Part shown: piece after piece, positions 1 through 10,869 of the stretch
Numbering within the stretch: the first letter of the stretch is position 1
How the letters are laid out: every line of letters begins with the position of its first letter
Assembly: GCA_018257865.1 (NCBI GenBank)
Contig: JAEUBA010000009.1
Coordinates: 310,001 to 374,000, forward strand
Source of the DNA: Stereocaulon alpinum
Lineage: Eukaryota > Ascomycota > Lecanoromycetes > Lecanorales > Stereocaulaceae
Reading direction: 5' to 3'
Length of the DNA stretch: 64,000 bases
Program-made: the position numbers and the translations under genes
The notes under the pieces: model-generated
Seen by the model: only the letters and a program-made list of their open reading frames with translations
Database searches by the model: none
Told to the model about the DNA's origin: nothing

Positions 1-824
1 TCATCAAGAACGTTAGCAGCATCTTCGCAGGTGCCAACGCCCAAGTAGTCAGCGGCCCGAACCCAAAGTTCATCATCAAAGGTATCAGACCTCGCCACGC
101 TCCAATGGATCCTAAAGGCCGAGTCTATAGCCGGTGTTTATGGAAGGCTTCTGGTTCGAGTCCTTGTGGAGAATTCCTTCTAAAGCCGAAACACATATTC
201 GATCATATTGTACACCATCACATAGGTATCGATCGAAAGTCAGACGGCCTATCTTGGAATTTTGAATCTCACTCACGTGAGGCTCAACTTCCACCGGATT
301 GCTTTTGGGCGGGGTGCCGACATTTCGCTCGCCATGATGCTTCAGCGCCTACTGCATACGACTTAGGTATGCACGTTAAGACGCATCTTCCAGACCAGTC
401 CAACAAAGCAGCACACCGACAAAAGTATAATCGAACCCCCGTCAACCAAACAATACCACCCGTGAGACCGATTAACGGCCACAGAACCTTAACGAGGGTT
501 CCGAAGGTTGATCCGGAATTTGGGCGGGAAGAGAAGAACTACTACCAGAAATTCGAAGTTGCCCCCACTGACGACATGGGTAATGCAATTGGTTTACCGT
601 GGGGAAGTGTGGTGGTGCTGCGAAATCTTGCAAGAAATATACCAAAGGCTGCTGCATTGCTGCAGCCGGACAAACGAGCGATTTTTTCAAAAGAAGCGAT
701 GGAGGTACTGTTTGGTCCGCTGAAAGACAGATTACTTTTCGTGATGGCTTACAATAAGCCACTTGCTGGTTTTATCTACGAAGTTCTGGGCTACATCGAC
801 AAGGGTAGTGCTCTTTCTGATTAG
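1..824 (+). CDS. RSC9: RSC chromatin-remodelling complex subunit Rsc9-like, C-terminal part (5' end outside window)
   Basis: The reading frame is open from base 3 to the TGA/TAG-type stop at 824, so the gene starts upstream of the window. About 273 C-terminal residues are visible. They contain two Cys/His clusters of zinc-finger type (CLWKASGSSPCGEF followed by HIFDHIVHHH, and CFWAGCRHF followed by HVKTHL), then a conserved tail with VVVLRNLARNIPKA and KDRLLFVMAYNKPL. This order matches the C-terminus of fungal Rsc9, the ARID/RFX-type DNA-binding subunit of the nuclear RSC remodelling complex. The ARID part would lie upstream and is not seen. Internal methionines (for example at 105) are not the start because coding sequence continues upstream. 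The assignment rests on remembered family motifs; the zinc fingers are directly visible. Confidence 0.72.
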   Translation, partial: IKNVSSIFAGANAQVVSGPNPKFIIKGIRPRHAPMDPKGRVYSRCLWKASGSSPCGEFLLKPKHIFDHIVHHHIGIDRKSDGLSWNFESHSREAQLPPDCFWAGCRHFARHDASAPTAYDLGMHVKTHLPDQSNKAAHRQKYNRTPVNQTIPPVRPINGHRTLTRVPKVDPEFGREEKNYYQKFEVAPTDDMGNAIGLPWGSVVVLRNLARNIPKAAALLQPDKRAIFSKEAMEVLFGPLKDRLLFVMAYNKPLAGFIYEVLGYIDKGSALSD

Positions 825-1200
825 AGGATAGCGCTGCGTTGCGCATGATAATTATCGTACAAGGGGAATTGCTTGCTCGCATGCATCTAGCAAGGCGTTA
901 AGGGGACAACGGGCGGCCTTGGTGCTAAGGACACCTGATGGGTACAAGAAGCGTAGAATGTTCTTCGCAGTGTTCTGACGATACCAGCACTCCAAGTTGC
1001 ATGCTTAAATCATCTAAAAGATTATGGGAGGAAATGTTCACTTCAAGGATGGTCTCGTGGTTAGGAGCTTAGAGGCGCTATAAACGTGATCCGCGAAAAA
1101 TACTCCGTCCAGAAACAATTACGCACAGCGTTTTACATGCCGATCAACACCACACACATGCTAGCATGATCTAGGTAGTAAAGGTCTATAGAGGGCGATA
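825..1200. other. Intergenic after the Rsc9-like gene
   Basis: 376 bp with the 3' end of the Rsc9-like gene. If the next gene has an upstream first exon it should lie here, but no splice chain with an ATG could be completed. Confidence 0.35.
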
Positions 1201-3533
1201 ATCGTATACACAGGCACGGCGACCTTTGGCGACCTCATTCTTCGGTCCGACCTCGTGGTCAAGAAACGTGGCCCCACCACCAGCTTCAGCGATGTCCCCT
1301 GCCTTCCAAGGGCCCGTTACTTTGCCTTTGTTCAAAATCTCTTACTCGACGACAGCTACGCCACGGTCGTCCAAGCAATGGACTCATCTACCGAACAGAG
1401 ATAGCATGTTTGTAGTCTTTGACATGGTTAGAAAGAAGGACTTAGATGGTGTGGTCGTGGAAAGAAAGTTGTTGAAGTTGGTGAGGGAAGGGGAGCTCCT
1501 GGTAAGTATTCTTGTCCCACTGCGTTTCCGATGACCAACATCCGGCAGGAAGAAATCGAGCTTGATGCGTTAAAGCATCAAGCCCGTATCATGGAGCAGG
1601 GTGCCAAGTCACAGCAGATTCTCTACGATGATCTCCACGTTCTCGTTCTAGTCAAGGGCCAACTGCTTGCTATGCGCTATCAACTGCCAGATGGCCAAGT
1701 ATGCTCCATTCTGTGTCCACGGTTCATGGCTGACGAGTCTAGTTCCGAAAGATCCAGATGAACTTCCAGAAGAATTCTGATTGTGACATAGCGTTCAACA
1801 CCCTTAAATCCATCGGTCTCCCGAATCAGGACAGGAGCCAACAGTCTTATGCCGCCATATGGCGCCCACAGTCCTCGCAGGAAGCTTCTCGAAGCACCTC
1901 ACAACCAGGGTCTCAAGAGCAGACCGGCTTTATAGCCACCGCCTATGATCGGATACCATCATCGGGGCAGCGCCCTAGGGTCCAATCTCGTCCCACGTCA
2001 GCCAGACCTAGCTCTTCCCAATCTCAACCTCAAGAGCGGACGAATAGCATCTACGCCCCCGTATACGACCCTGTTCCTCTGTCCAACGAATCATCTCAAG
2101 AGCGTCTCCGCCCAAGTTCAGCTGGGTTGACGCTCCCACCACTTCACTCCCAGCAACGTGCTGGTGCTGTTAGCAGCACAATCCATGGCCCTTTGCCACA
2201 GCCTGCGCGGCCACGTCAACCTTTCGCTCGTCCCACTTCTGTCTCCAGTGGAAACTACTGGAACGACTTTGCGAAGCCCATATCCTATATCCGAGATCCT
2301 AGATGCCACCTTGAGAAATCTGTCAGCGGCTCCGTCCCTGTCTACAACACTGCTGCGAGACTCAACTCATCCTCTTCAGTCTTCAGCCCAGAAATCAATC
2401 CTACCGCGGTTCCATCGCTTTCGCCAGGATTGATGCCACGTCCAGAGCTCGGAAGCCACCCATTAGCGTTCGAACACGAGCCACGACCGATCAGTGCACC
2501 ACAACCACATTCCGAACGTCTTTTAATTGATAAAGTTACACTTAGCCAGATGCTCCCACCAAGGCACACTTTTCCCTTCCCTGAAAAAGCAGGGGAGCCA
2601 GCCAGGCAAGGGTCAAAGGTGGCTTCATCGCTTCCACCACGTTTGATGGCGAGCCCAGATTTCAGATATCAACCATCTTCCTTCGCTCATGACGTACGAC
2701 CGATCAGTGAACCACAGACACAAGCTGAACGCAGGTTCATCGACAGTGTTCCACTGAGCCAGGTGCTACCACCGAAACGTACTCTTCCATTTCCCAAAGC
2801 AAAGGAGAAGCCAGCTAGTCAAGATGACGCGGCAACGAGTGCAGCGGAATCGGATTCTGAACCACCGAGAAGCAAGGGAGCTAACACTGGGTCCCTATAC
2901 CAGCGAAAGAGTCGAGCCAGAAATGGCAAGAGCATTACAAAGCCCTCAAGACGCAAAGCTTTACTGCCCAGCCTAGAGCCTAGCTCATCTGCTCCCAAGG
3001 CTCCAACCAAGAAGACGTTGGTGGTCACGCTCAATACAAAGAAGCCTCCGCCATCAAGTGCTCCACCCAGGATCTGTCCTCCTGCCCAAGACCGATCGAG
3101 ACAACTGTCCCCGCCGCCTAGTAGCTTAGCCTTCCCATCCAGTCCGCCATTACTGAATGCCTCCAACAAGCGTCCCTTAACGACGCTAGAAGGAAATGAG
3201 TCCAACAAGCGCCAAAACCAAGCACTAAGGGAACCCTATTATTCTACTCCCCAGCAGCGCGTAGGCATATTTGATGCGACCCTCTCTGATATGACACCAG
3301 CAGAGCTCCTGGACTCCGTCGATGGCTGGATTAGGAAGTTTAACAATCTACCCGCTGTTCCTAAACAATCGCAAACGGCTAAGGAGCTCCGTGCTGAGTA
3401 TGCCAAGCAGAGCGACGAGGCGAGAGCGGAGGCCATTGATAATCTCATATGCGAGTGCCTTGAAGATGAGAATTTCATAAAGCTAGCAGAAGATGTCGAA
3501 GGAGCGTGGAAGAGAATCGGCCTGGGATTTTGA
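1201..3533 (+). CDS. Unknown Pro/Ser-rich protein, three 3' exons clear, 5' end damaged or incomplete
   Basis: Function unknown. Two introns are well supported: 1502-1548 (47 nt) and 1699-1742 (44 nt), both phase 0, joining three frames into one reading frame that ends at 3533. The joined exons give a charged N-terminal segment, then about 590 residues rich in Pro, Ser and Arg, and a short acidic, helical C-terminal segment (ELLDSVDGWIRKF onward). Two adjacent copies of a roughly 65-residue block, offset by exactly 213 bp (71 codons), lie near 2416-2820; both carry RPIS-x-PQ, a Leu-Ser-Gln step and LPP-(R/K)-x-T-(F/L)-PFP. Upstream, coding-like sequence in frame 1 (1192-1401) runs into a stop, while coding resumes one frame over at about 1402. 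No splice pair repairs this, and no ATG opens frame 1. The locus may be a frameshifted gene or an assembly error. Confidence 0.5.
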
Positions 3534-3769
3534 CCCGTGTCAGTGCGTGGGTCAATGTGCTGGAAGCGAAAAGTCACGTTTGCTTTCTGAAAGGTCGGGA
3601 TGCTTGCCGCCATTTATATAGCACCATTTGCATAGCAACACCCTTCAAGCTACCATTTGAAGTCAACGTAGATAGCATGACCTTTGATCGCATACAGACA
3701 CACCTCTATGCTACCATATCTCATCCCAACGCCTTCGCTATGCACGCATCCACCCACCAAACTCTTCCC

Positions 3770-4794
3770 TCAAACCGGCTTAACCCCCCTATGAGTCGCC
3801 GCAATCCCCCCCGTCAGATCCTCCCACGCCGGTTCCGGCACCATAAACCCTGCCCGTTCAATCATCCCCGCAAACTCCCTCTGACTAGGAAACCGCTCAA
3901 TACTCTCGACAAGATACTGATAGCTCTCCCTATCTCCAGCTACCAGCTGCCCGATCAACGGTATAGCGCCAAAACTCCACCTTTTATAGACACCATTTAA
4001 CAATCCGTTCCTAACCTTGCTGAATTCCAAACACGCAAAAACGCCGCCTGGTTTCAATACCCTATACGCTTCTTCTAAAGCAGCTTGTTTGTTCGTGAAA
4101 TTGCGAATGCCGAAAGCGACGGTGTATAAGTCTATGCTTGCGTCGTCGATCATAGATAACTTCTCAGCATTAGCTTCGACCCAGCTTAACCGCTCGCTTC
4201 CCACCCACGGCGTCTCTAGACTTCGTTTCTTGCCTTCGGAGAGCATGGCGGGGTTAATGTCTGAGACGATGACGCGGGAGGTGGTGTCGTTGTTTATGGT
4301 TGTTGCGTGGGAGAGGAGACGGAATGCTATGTCGCCTGTTCCACCTGCTATGTCGAGGAAGGTTTGAGGTTGGGGTGGAGAGGTCGAGGACGAGGTCGAG
4401 GTCGAAGTGGAAGTTGGGTGGAGGCCGGGATTTAGCGAGCGCACGAAGCGGTCTTTCCAGAGGCGGTGGATGTAGAGGGACATCAGGTCGTTCATTGTGT
4501 CGTAAGACGAGGCGACGGAGGAGAATACAGCGCCGACTGGTAGTACTTATGTTAGCAAATGCAATGCGAAAAGAATATGGAATGGGACGAGGATTCCGGG
4601 GGCATTGGGTCACCTCTAGACTCCTTCTCTGACTCGGGGACATTCTCGAAGCCGAAGTGTGTGGTTTTGGCATCTTGTTTTGCCTGTTCTTGGCCTAAGC
4701 GGAAGGAACATGAGAGGCATCTATAGGGCTGTTTCGCTGCTAGGAGACGGCGTGAGAGGCGCGTGGAAGTACGCCAGAGGGTTGGGGCGGACAT
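3770..4794 (-). CDS. COQ5: 2-methoxy-6-polyprenyl-1,4-benzoquinol methylase, mitochondrial (Coq5)
   Basis: This is the C-methyltransferase of ubiquinone synthesis, acting on the matrix face of the mitochondrial inner membrane. There are two exons with one intron at 4537-4613 (77 nt, GTGACC...CCAG); the joined protein is 315 aa, normal for Coq5. Motif I (FLDIAGGTGDIAFRLL) binds S-adenosylmethionine. The post-motif residues VIVSDINPAML, FGIRNFTNKQAALEEAYRVLKPGG and the C-terminal tail around TGGIAATHRG are UbiE/Coq5 hallmarks. A short Ser/Thr-rich insertion lies just before motif I. The start at 4794 gives an Arg-rich, acid-free presequence (MSAPTLWRTSTRLSRRLL). An in-frame ATG at 4881 is also possible. 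It diverges from the BCKDH E1-alpha gene across a short shared promoter. Confidence 0.95.
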
Positions 4795-4986
4795 CTTGGC
4801 TTGCGGTTGAGACGAAAGGTGGAGGAGTACGATAGTTCTCGATATGTTGACCAATGCGGCTAGCGGCCGTTTGAAAAACATGCCGATGCAAGCCGCCTCG
4901 ATTTCTCCGCAACATTTCTTGCGGAGGGTATGCAGTGGAAGTGTTCTCGTACAGTGGTGTTTTGCTCAACATGATTGACCGATAGC
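4795..4986. promoter_or_regulatory. Divergent promoter between COQ5 and the BCKDH E1-alpha gene
   Basis: Only 192 bp separate the two chosen start codons, which point away from each other. If COQ5 starts at its upstream in-frame ATG (4881), the gap is about 105 bp. No clear TATA box is visible. Co-regulation is an inference from the spacing and from both products being mitochondrial. Confidence 0.5.
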
Positions 4987-6584
4987 ATGATGTGTTTCCG
5001 CTGCCTGAGAGCTACAGCTCTCCTCCGAAATCGAGGCCGGATTATTGCTGCGCGGGGCGCAGGCTTCAAGCAAGCAAGATGGAGCTCTGTGTCTCAAAGG
5101 CCGGGCTCAGATCAGTGAGGAACCTTGATAAGAAGTTGTACGCTATTGCTGATGATTCACAGTGTCCACTTCCCCGGCGCCGTGAACAGCAAGTTCACCA
5201 CCGACCTCGCATTCGAGCACCCCTCTACCCATCCCGCCATGCCTACGTACAGAGTAATGGATTCGGACGGGATCATAGTGGACGAGAGTCGAAGGCCTTC
5301 AGATATAAGCAATGAGGAGATCTTGACGTGGTATAAGAACATGTTGACGGGTACGAGGCCCTCATCACGCGACAATGGCTGCGCTTGAAGAATAATGCTG
5401 AAGGGACAGTGTCAGGACAACAGTCAGCATTATGGATCTCATCATGTTCGATGCACAGAGACAAGGCCGGCTGAGCTTCTACATGGTATTACGGGCGATC
5501 CTCATCCCTCGCAATGACGGCTTACGGATTATTTTAGGTCTCAGCAGGAGAAGAGGGGATTGCAATTGGATCAGCCTCAGCTCTGGCCCCCGAAGACGTT
5601 ATCTTCTGTCAATACAGAGAAACCGGCGTCTTCCAACAACGCGGTTTCACTCTCTCAGACTTCATGAACCAGCTCTTCGCCAATTCAAAGGACAACGGCA
5701 AAGGGCGAAATATGCCCGTCCACTACGGAAGCAGCGAACTCAATATTGTTCGTTATTCCATCCGCTTCAGGTAGAAGCTCGTTATTAATACATCCTAGCA
5801 TACGATATCCTCTACACTCGCGACTCAGATCCCTCAGGCTGCTGGCGCGGCCTATGCTCTCAAGATCCAAGCGCTTCAGAATCCGAATATCACTCCACGA
5901 GTAGTAGCGTGCTACTTTGGAGAGGGTGCCGCTAGCGAAGGTGACTTCCATGCCGCATTGAACATAGCAGCCACACGCTCCTGTCCTGTCGTCTTCATTT
6001 GCCGCAACAATGGCTTTGCCATCTCAACTCCTACGCTAGAGCAGTATCGAGGAGACGGTATCGCCAGTCGAGGTATAGGCTACGGTATCGACACTATCCG
6101 AGTCGATGGCAACGACATCTTCGCTGTCCGCGAAGTCACTAAGGAAGCACGACGTATGGCACTGGAAGGTGGCGGCAAGCCTATCCTGATCGAAGCAATG
6201 AGCTACCGCGTTTCCCACCATAGCACCAGCGACGACAGCTTTGCCTACCGTGCGAAAGTCGAAGTCGAAGACTGGAAACGACGAGACAACCCTATCACCC
6301 GATTGCGGAAGTGGATGGAGCATCAAGGATTATGGGACGAAGAGATGGAAAAGGAGGCCAGGAGTCAAATTAGGAAGGACTTGCTGAAAGCTTTTGCACA
6401 GGCAGAAAAGGAGAAGAAGTCACCGCTTAGAGACATATTCACTGATGTTTATGAAGACTTGAGTGAAGAGAGTAAGGGCCAGATCAAGGAGTTGGGGCGG
6501 TTGCTGGATGAGTATCCGGCAGAGTATGATGTCAGTGAGTTTGAGGGTGGGAGGAAGGGTCTTGATGAGCCGCCAGAGAAATGA
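4987..6584 (+). CDS. Branched-chain 2-oxoacid dehydrogenase E1 alpha subunit, mitochondrial
   Basis: This is the thiamine-diphosphate-dependent E1 alpha subunit of the branched-chain keto-acid dehydrogenase complex, which decarboxylates the keto acids of Leu, Ile and Val in the mitochondrial matrix. Five exons are joined by introns at 5115-5162, 5351-5423, 5486-5537 and 5748-5798, giving 457 aa, typical for the family. The start has two ATGs in tandem (4987 and 4990) and an Arg-rich presequence (MMCFRCLRATALLRNRGRI). The ThDP/Mg site is seen as YFGEGAASEGDFH followed by CRNNGFAIST. The phosphorylation loop is intact (YRVSHHSTSDDSFAYR). These features separate it from pyruvate dehydrogenase E1 alpha. 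The E1 beta partner is not in the window. Confidence 0.95.
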
Positions 6585-7095
6585 GCTTTGCCATTAAATT
6601 GGGACATCGTGTTCCCGTTTTGAGCTGCAAGTCCTCCTTTGGTGTTTCGCCTTTGACCAGAAGGCGCCCTTGCAAGCTCACAAGAAAGCCTTATCGACCG
6701 GCCATGTACTTCAGGTCCCGATCTTCGGGCAAGTGCAGCGGTCTCTGGAAGCAGAGGCATTACCACCTTCGAGCTCTGTGGGGTTTTGTAGTCTGTCCCA
6801 AACACTGGTACACTACCATCCGAAATACATCAATGGCGACTTCACAGGAATGAAATTCGAGGAGTGGAGCTACCTAAAGGAGTTCAATGTATCATCGTAT
6901 CAACGCCAAAAACTTCCATAGCTAAGCAAGTGAAGTGGTATTCCGGCAACAGGGACTACTAAAGCAGCTGGACTCGATGCTGTTGTAACGCTCTTTAGCT
7001 TCGAAGGTCGTCACCCTATATTGGATGTGGAAATTTGGCCGACACCACATTCATCATCTTTCACCCAGAGGACTTCTCTTCCCATCTCCAAAGTA
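6585..7095. other. Intergenic, convergent 3' regions
   Basis: This lies between the stop of the E1-alpha gene and the stop of the small minus-strand repeat gene. It probably carries the 3' UTRs of both. An open stretch on the plus strand (6670-6921) has no convincing family motif or start context. Nothing else is recognised. Confidence 0.4.
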
Positions 7096-7609
7096 TCAAC
7101 TCCCACGCTGGCCCCGGCTTTCAGGACCACCATCGCTACCATCCCGGCTTCGGACATTGACAGGCTCGTCCCTAGGCCCACGCTGCCCACGGCTTTCAGG
7201 ACCACCATCGCTACCATCCCGGCTTCGGACATTGACAGGCTCGTCCCAAGGGCTTTCTTGTAGCCATCTCCGCATGGCTGTTTGGTCTTTGCGTACTGGG
7301 TAGATTTGGCCGTCATAAACACGCTCTTGGTCTCGAGTGTTTTCGGTCCCTTGAATTTGCGGGTTTTGGCTGGTACTATAAAGAACGAGTAAGATACACC
7401 AGGAACGTTAAGCAAGCAGTACATGGTGCGGAGGCTTACGAAGCATTCTGGTCGATGGCCTCGTCCGATGCTTTTGCGATCTGTTCCATTGATGGTTTTT
7501 CTGATGTCGAGTTGGTTTTCTCTGTATCTAATGATCAGCTTGGTTCGGTTGTCAAATAGAGGGGTGGCTTTTTACCTGATGTTTTGAAATTCTTTTCACG
7601 TTCTGCCAT
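7096..7609 (-). CDS. Small unknown hydrophilic protein with a 25-residue tandem repeat
   Basis: Function unknown. The gene was found by splicing on the minus strand: exon 7576-7609, intron 7528-7575 (48 nt, GTAAAA...TTAG), exon 7440-7527, intron 7376-7439 (64 nt, GTAAGC...ATAG), exon 7096-7375. The exons sum to 402 nt, a 133-residue protein that begins MAEREKNFKTS. The middle holds a conserved-looking segment (VYDGQIYPVRKDQTAMRRWL). The C-terminus is two nearly identical 25-residue units of the type RDEPVNVRSRDGSDGG plus PESRGQRG, directly abutting and followed by the stop. The DNA units are 75 bp each (7102-7176, 7177-7251) with only a few differences, so the duplication is recent. It is highly charged, without signal peptide or membrane segment, and probably intrinsically disordered in the repeat. 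Confidence 0.7.
7102..7251. repeat. 75-bp tandem duplication, two copies
   Basis: Two abutting copies of a 75-bp unit (each opening with cccacgctg on the plus strand) differ at only a few positions. The period is 25 codons, so the duplication keeps the frame of the minus-strand gene it lies in. Confidence 0.95.
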
Positions 7610-10009
7610 ATTCCTTTGAGGGTTGCGGTGACTTGAGCTGTGCTTTGCTTTGACAACAATTCTGACCTTCGGAGACGTCGGTGAACAGAGGCTTGCGAAA
7701 TTCTGCTGGTGGCACAGGCTCTTCATACGGCCCGCAAGTTGTGAGGCTCGGGGAGCACAGAGCACTTCGGAAGCATTGAGGGATATTGCACGTTTCTGAT
7801 GGCCCCTTCAGCGTTCGGACTCCCTTCGTTTACACGCGACTGGGCATTTTGACCACATTGTTGGGTTATGCTGGAAGGTGACGATCATTTAAATCGTCAG
7901 AAAGAAAATCACATCCTTGCACACTTGACTGGAGACTCATGATTGGCACTTTTCCCTGCGGCATGCTGTATCTGTGACGAAGACTACTGATAGCAGTATA
8001 GATTATCTCTGACACCTATGGTTGGCCTCGTCGGGCGTTTGACACGATGACATTGGACATGCGGCATGAGCATCCTTCCGGTGCATCCCAGAACATTCCG
8101 TCAGCACTACTAATAAGGCTCACTGGGCGCTGAAGAAATAGATTGCCATCTATTTGTGACGCTTTTCATTTATTTTGCTGGGTTTTGACTAAATATCACA
8201 CCGGCGGTGCCGCATCAGGCCTCCGTGGCCCGTGTTTACGCCGCTTCCTATGCCACATCCTTGAGGAGTTACCCTTGACACCGCTAGTCGGGGCCTCTAA
8301 CGGCACTCAAGTAAGTCGTAGTTTGACAAGCGAGAGATTAGGACATGGATCAGATCATGGCGCAGACTTCTAGCAGGGTTCCGCTTTCCAAATTTGTCCC
8401 GCAAGATCTGTGGCTTTGGATCGAAGTGCTGAAGCTTTGTATCCGAAATGTCGCCTCCCAGGGCTTTGGGAACTTGGAATCATATCTAAACGGAGATCTC
8501 ATCTTGTAGCGACGTCGAAAGTCAGCAAACATCCTTTGCAGGTGGCAAGTCTCGTCATGCCCAGGGTTGTCGTTGTGTCGCTATTCTGAGGGAATAGCAA
8601 AGCTGTAAACACCGAACAACTTTAAGCTTACACCCTGAGATCTGTGGCACGCCTAAAACCACGGAAGCTCTTTTACCGCCTCGGCCGGAAGGATTTGCCC
8701 TGCCGCATTGGGCACGCTGTGATGGAGCCTTCATGTGTTGTCGGCACATCCCCATCCGCATGTGTTGACCACCCCACCCCAGCCCCCAACCCACCCACTC
8801 AAATACCGAAATAACGTTCCAAGCTACTGTCTCCTTGGGAGACCTAGCTGAGCGGTTCAACCGCTCGCTAGAACAATGCTGCAGCGCAAGGTTGTGGGTT
8901 CGATGAGCATCGCGGGCATCGTTTGGTCTTTCCTGATAACTTTCTACTACATTCTTTCTTCCAGCATCGCCGAGAAAAACCACTCCACGGAGCAGTTTTC
9001 GTAGGACTACCTTCATGGGGGTCTGAGCTTTTGGGCTTTTACTGGACAAGATTGTGTTGACGCGGTTGTGGGGAGGGTGTTTGCGCTGGTAGGGCAATGG
9101 GTGGCCCAATCATGGTTCGTGAGACGTGGAGCCTCAAGACGTATATGGAACCACGATCTGTCAGTATTGCTTTGTTAATATGCACTTCATGATAATGGTC
9201 GTCCACCAATCAAAAATGGCTTCGTCTCTGAGTCTCAACATACGTCTACCCAGCCTAGAGCATGCCCCAAAACCACAATGTCCGTAAAATAATCGGCTAA
9301 GACTCTTCTTAGACTACATTCCCAAAGAGCTTAGCGCTGTGGTTATGAATACATCGTCAACATAAGTGTAAATTTCCGCCATCAAAGAGAGTTGCACGTC
9401 GTGGTAGTCAACAGGAGTCCAGGACTTATGGGTAGAATCTCGTGTCAGTACAGATCTGAATAAGCCAAAAGCCCTCGTCTTCCCCAGAGGACCCAGCGTC
9501 CGTGCTGGTTTGGACGTGGGACGCGTGGGTCACAAGGCCCTCGGTGTTCGAAACCCCATTAGACCCATGTGACAGATGGAATGACGTCCTAGGCACGCCC
9601 TGAGTAGAAGCTCCTGAGGCTCTGATTAGGCTATCCTTCGGAAGAACTGAGCTTTTGCCGTTGGAATTTTTGCTCGCTGGGACAAAGTGACTTTTGGTTC
9701 GTGAAATCCTCTCAGTCTGAGCAGAAATGTGCTTGTTAACAGTTAACTACGGTCTTAGCGATACAATTGAGAGCAGAGTGAATGTAACGGAAACGAAAAA
9801 ATGACATCGCAGGAGGCAAAGCAGGAATCGATCAAAGTAGTGATATGGCACGCAACGCGCCCACTCCACGAGACATATCAATAGTGACGGCTTCTGTTCT
9901 GCTATGAATACCGCACATATGATGTAGGTCAACCTCACTCAGGAAAAGTCCATGCCTATCTTGCTCCAACAGTCAAAGCTTACATTCGCCATTGTACATG
10001 TTATCCCCT
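7610..10009. other. Long gene-poor stretch
   Basis: About 2.4 kb contain no reading frame with convincing family motifs or a clean exon chain. The longest open frame (minus, 8555-9109) looks compositional. The one distinct structure is a strong hairpin at about 8843-8870. A box-B-like string near 9545 is too weak to call a tRNA. The left end should include the promoter of the small repeat gene and the right end the 3' UTR of the uL6m gene. Confidence 0.4.
8843..8870. other. Perfect hairpin with tRNA-like A-box, possibly a tRNA relic
   Basis: The inverted repeat GAGCGGTT-C-AACCGCTC is extended by TAGC and GCTA arms with a single unpaired T. The left arm reads like a tRNA box A (TAGCTGAGCGG) and about 40 bp downstream is GTGGGTTCGA, a box-B start, but the T-stem does not close. 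A bona fide tRNA is therefore not supported. Confidence 0.3.
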
Positions 10010-10869
10010 TCACTTGATCTTCTTGGCCTTCAACTTGATTGTCTCATCATTCACGAATATGCCCTTTCCTTTGTACGGCTCCGGCACCCTCCACTGCCTT
10101 ATTTCCGCCGCAAGTTGATTCACGACCTCCTTATCGATTCCTTCCAACAGTATTCGCGTAGGCTGCGGTGTACTAGCTTTCATGCCAAGAGGAATGCCGT
10201 GTTCAATTGGATGCGAATAGCCGACCTTTAAGGAGATGAACTGTTGCCCTGGGTATTCTGGTCTCACGCTGACAGCTGATGGCTCGATTGTGGCTCTGTA
10301 TCCAACACCGACTAACCGCAGAATTGCAGTGTGGCCTTCCGAGACTCCGAGTATGTGGTTGTTGAGGTAGGCGCGTGTGGTTCCTGTGAAGTGTCAAAAG
10401 ACTGTGAAGGGAGCTGTGAAGCGCGGGATGATAGTCCACGTACCCCACATCTCCCGTTGCTTGCGTTCCTCCCGATCGAGTATGCTCAATGTCGCTTTCC
10501 TTGTCTCTTTATTGTGGTTTAGAGCCATGTATGGTGGAAGCTTCACGGTCAATTTGCCTGATTCCTGGATTAGCAGCCGGACGTGATTTTGTTGGAGGTT
10601 TGAATACCTAAAGGCCCCCTAATCTCGACACTTTTCGGGGGCTCATTTATAGTGGTAGCTCCCTTCTTATTTGCGGGAGGCTCAAGGACCTGGAGCTCAA
10701 CTTCTGCCGGCAGCGATAGTGGTGCACCACCTATTCGAGACCTGCATTTCGATGTGCTGGAGAAAGGTTTCGAAGTACGTGCAGAGGACAATGCAGGGAC
10801 TAGGAAGTCAGGTAGCAGCAATGAAGCGCCTCGAGTAGCAGAGAGCATTCGGTTAGATCTTATTATCAT
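10010..10869 (-). CDS. MRPL6: Mitochondrial large-subunit ribosomal protein uL6m
   Basis: This is a component of the mitochondrial 54S ribosomal subunit. Three exons (10869-10608, 10557-10444, 10383-10010) are split by introns at 10558-10607 (50 nt) and 10384-10443 (60 nt); the spliced protein is 249 aa. Splicing restores the uL6 signatures GPLGKLTVKLPPYM, MWGTTRAYLNNHI, LGVSEGHTA and VGVGYRA. The C-terminal block RQWRVPEPYKGKGI ends KLKAKKIK, the usual uL6 finish. The N-terminus is a basic, Ser-rich presequence (MIIRSNRMLSATRG) and fits import into mitochondria. An in-frame ATG at 10848 is an alternative start. Confidence 0.94.

Noticed and set aside
4992..5315. Plus-strand frame at the start of the E1-alpha gene
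   Set aside because: It begins with a GTG and reads through the first intron in the wrong frame; the spliced ATG start at 4987 is supported by the presequence and conserved exon joins.
8555..9109. 184-codon open frame on the minus strand
   Set aside because: It spans the hairpin region, has mixed low-complexity composition and no recognisable motif or start context; likely chance.
9480..9570. Possible tRNA with box-B string gtgttcgaaacccc
   Set aside because: No matching acceptor or closed T-stem and no convincing D-arm.
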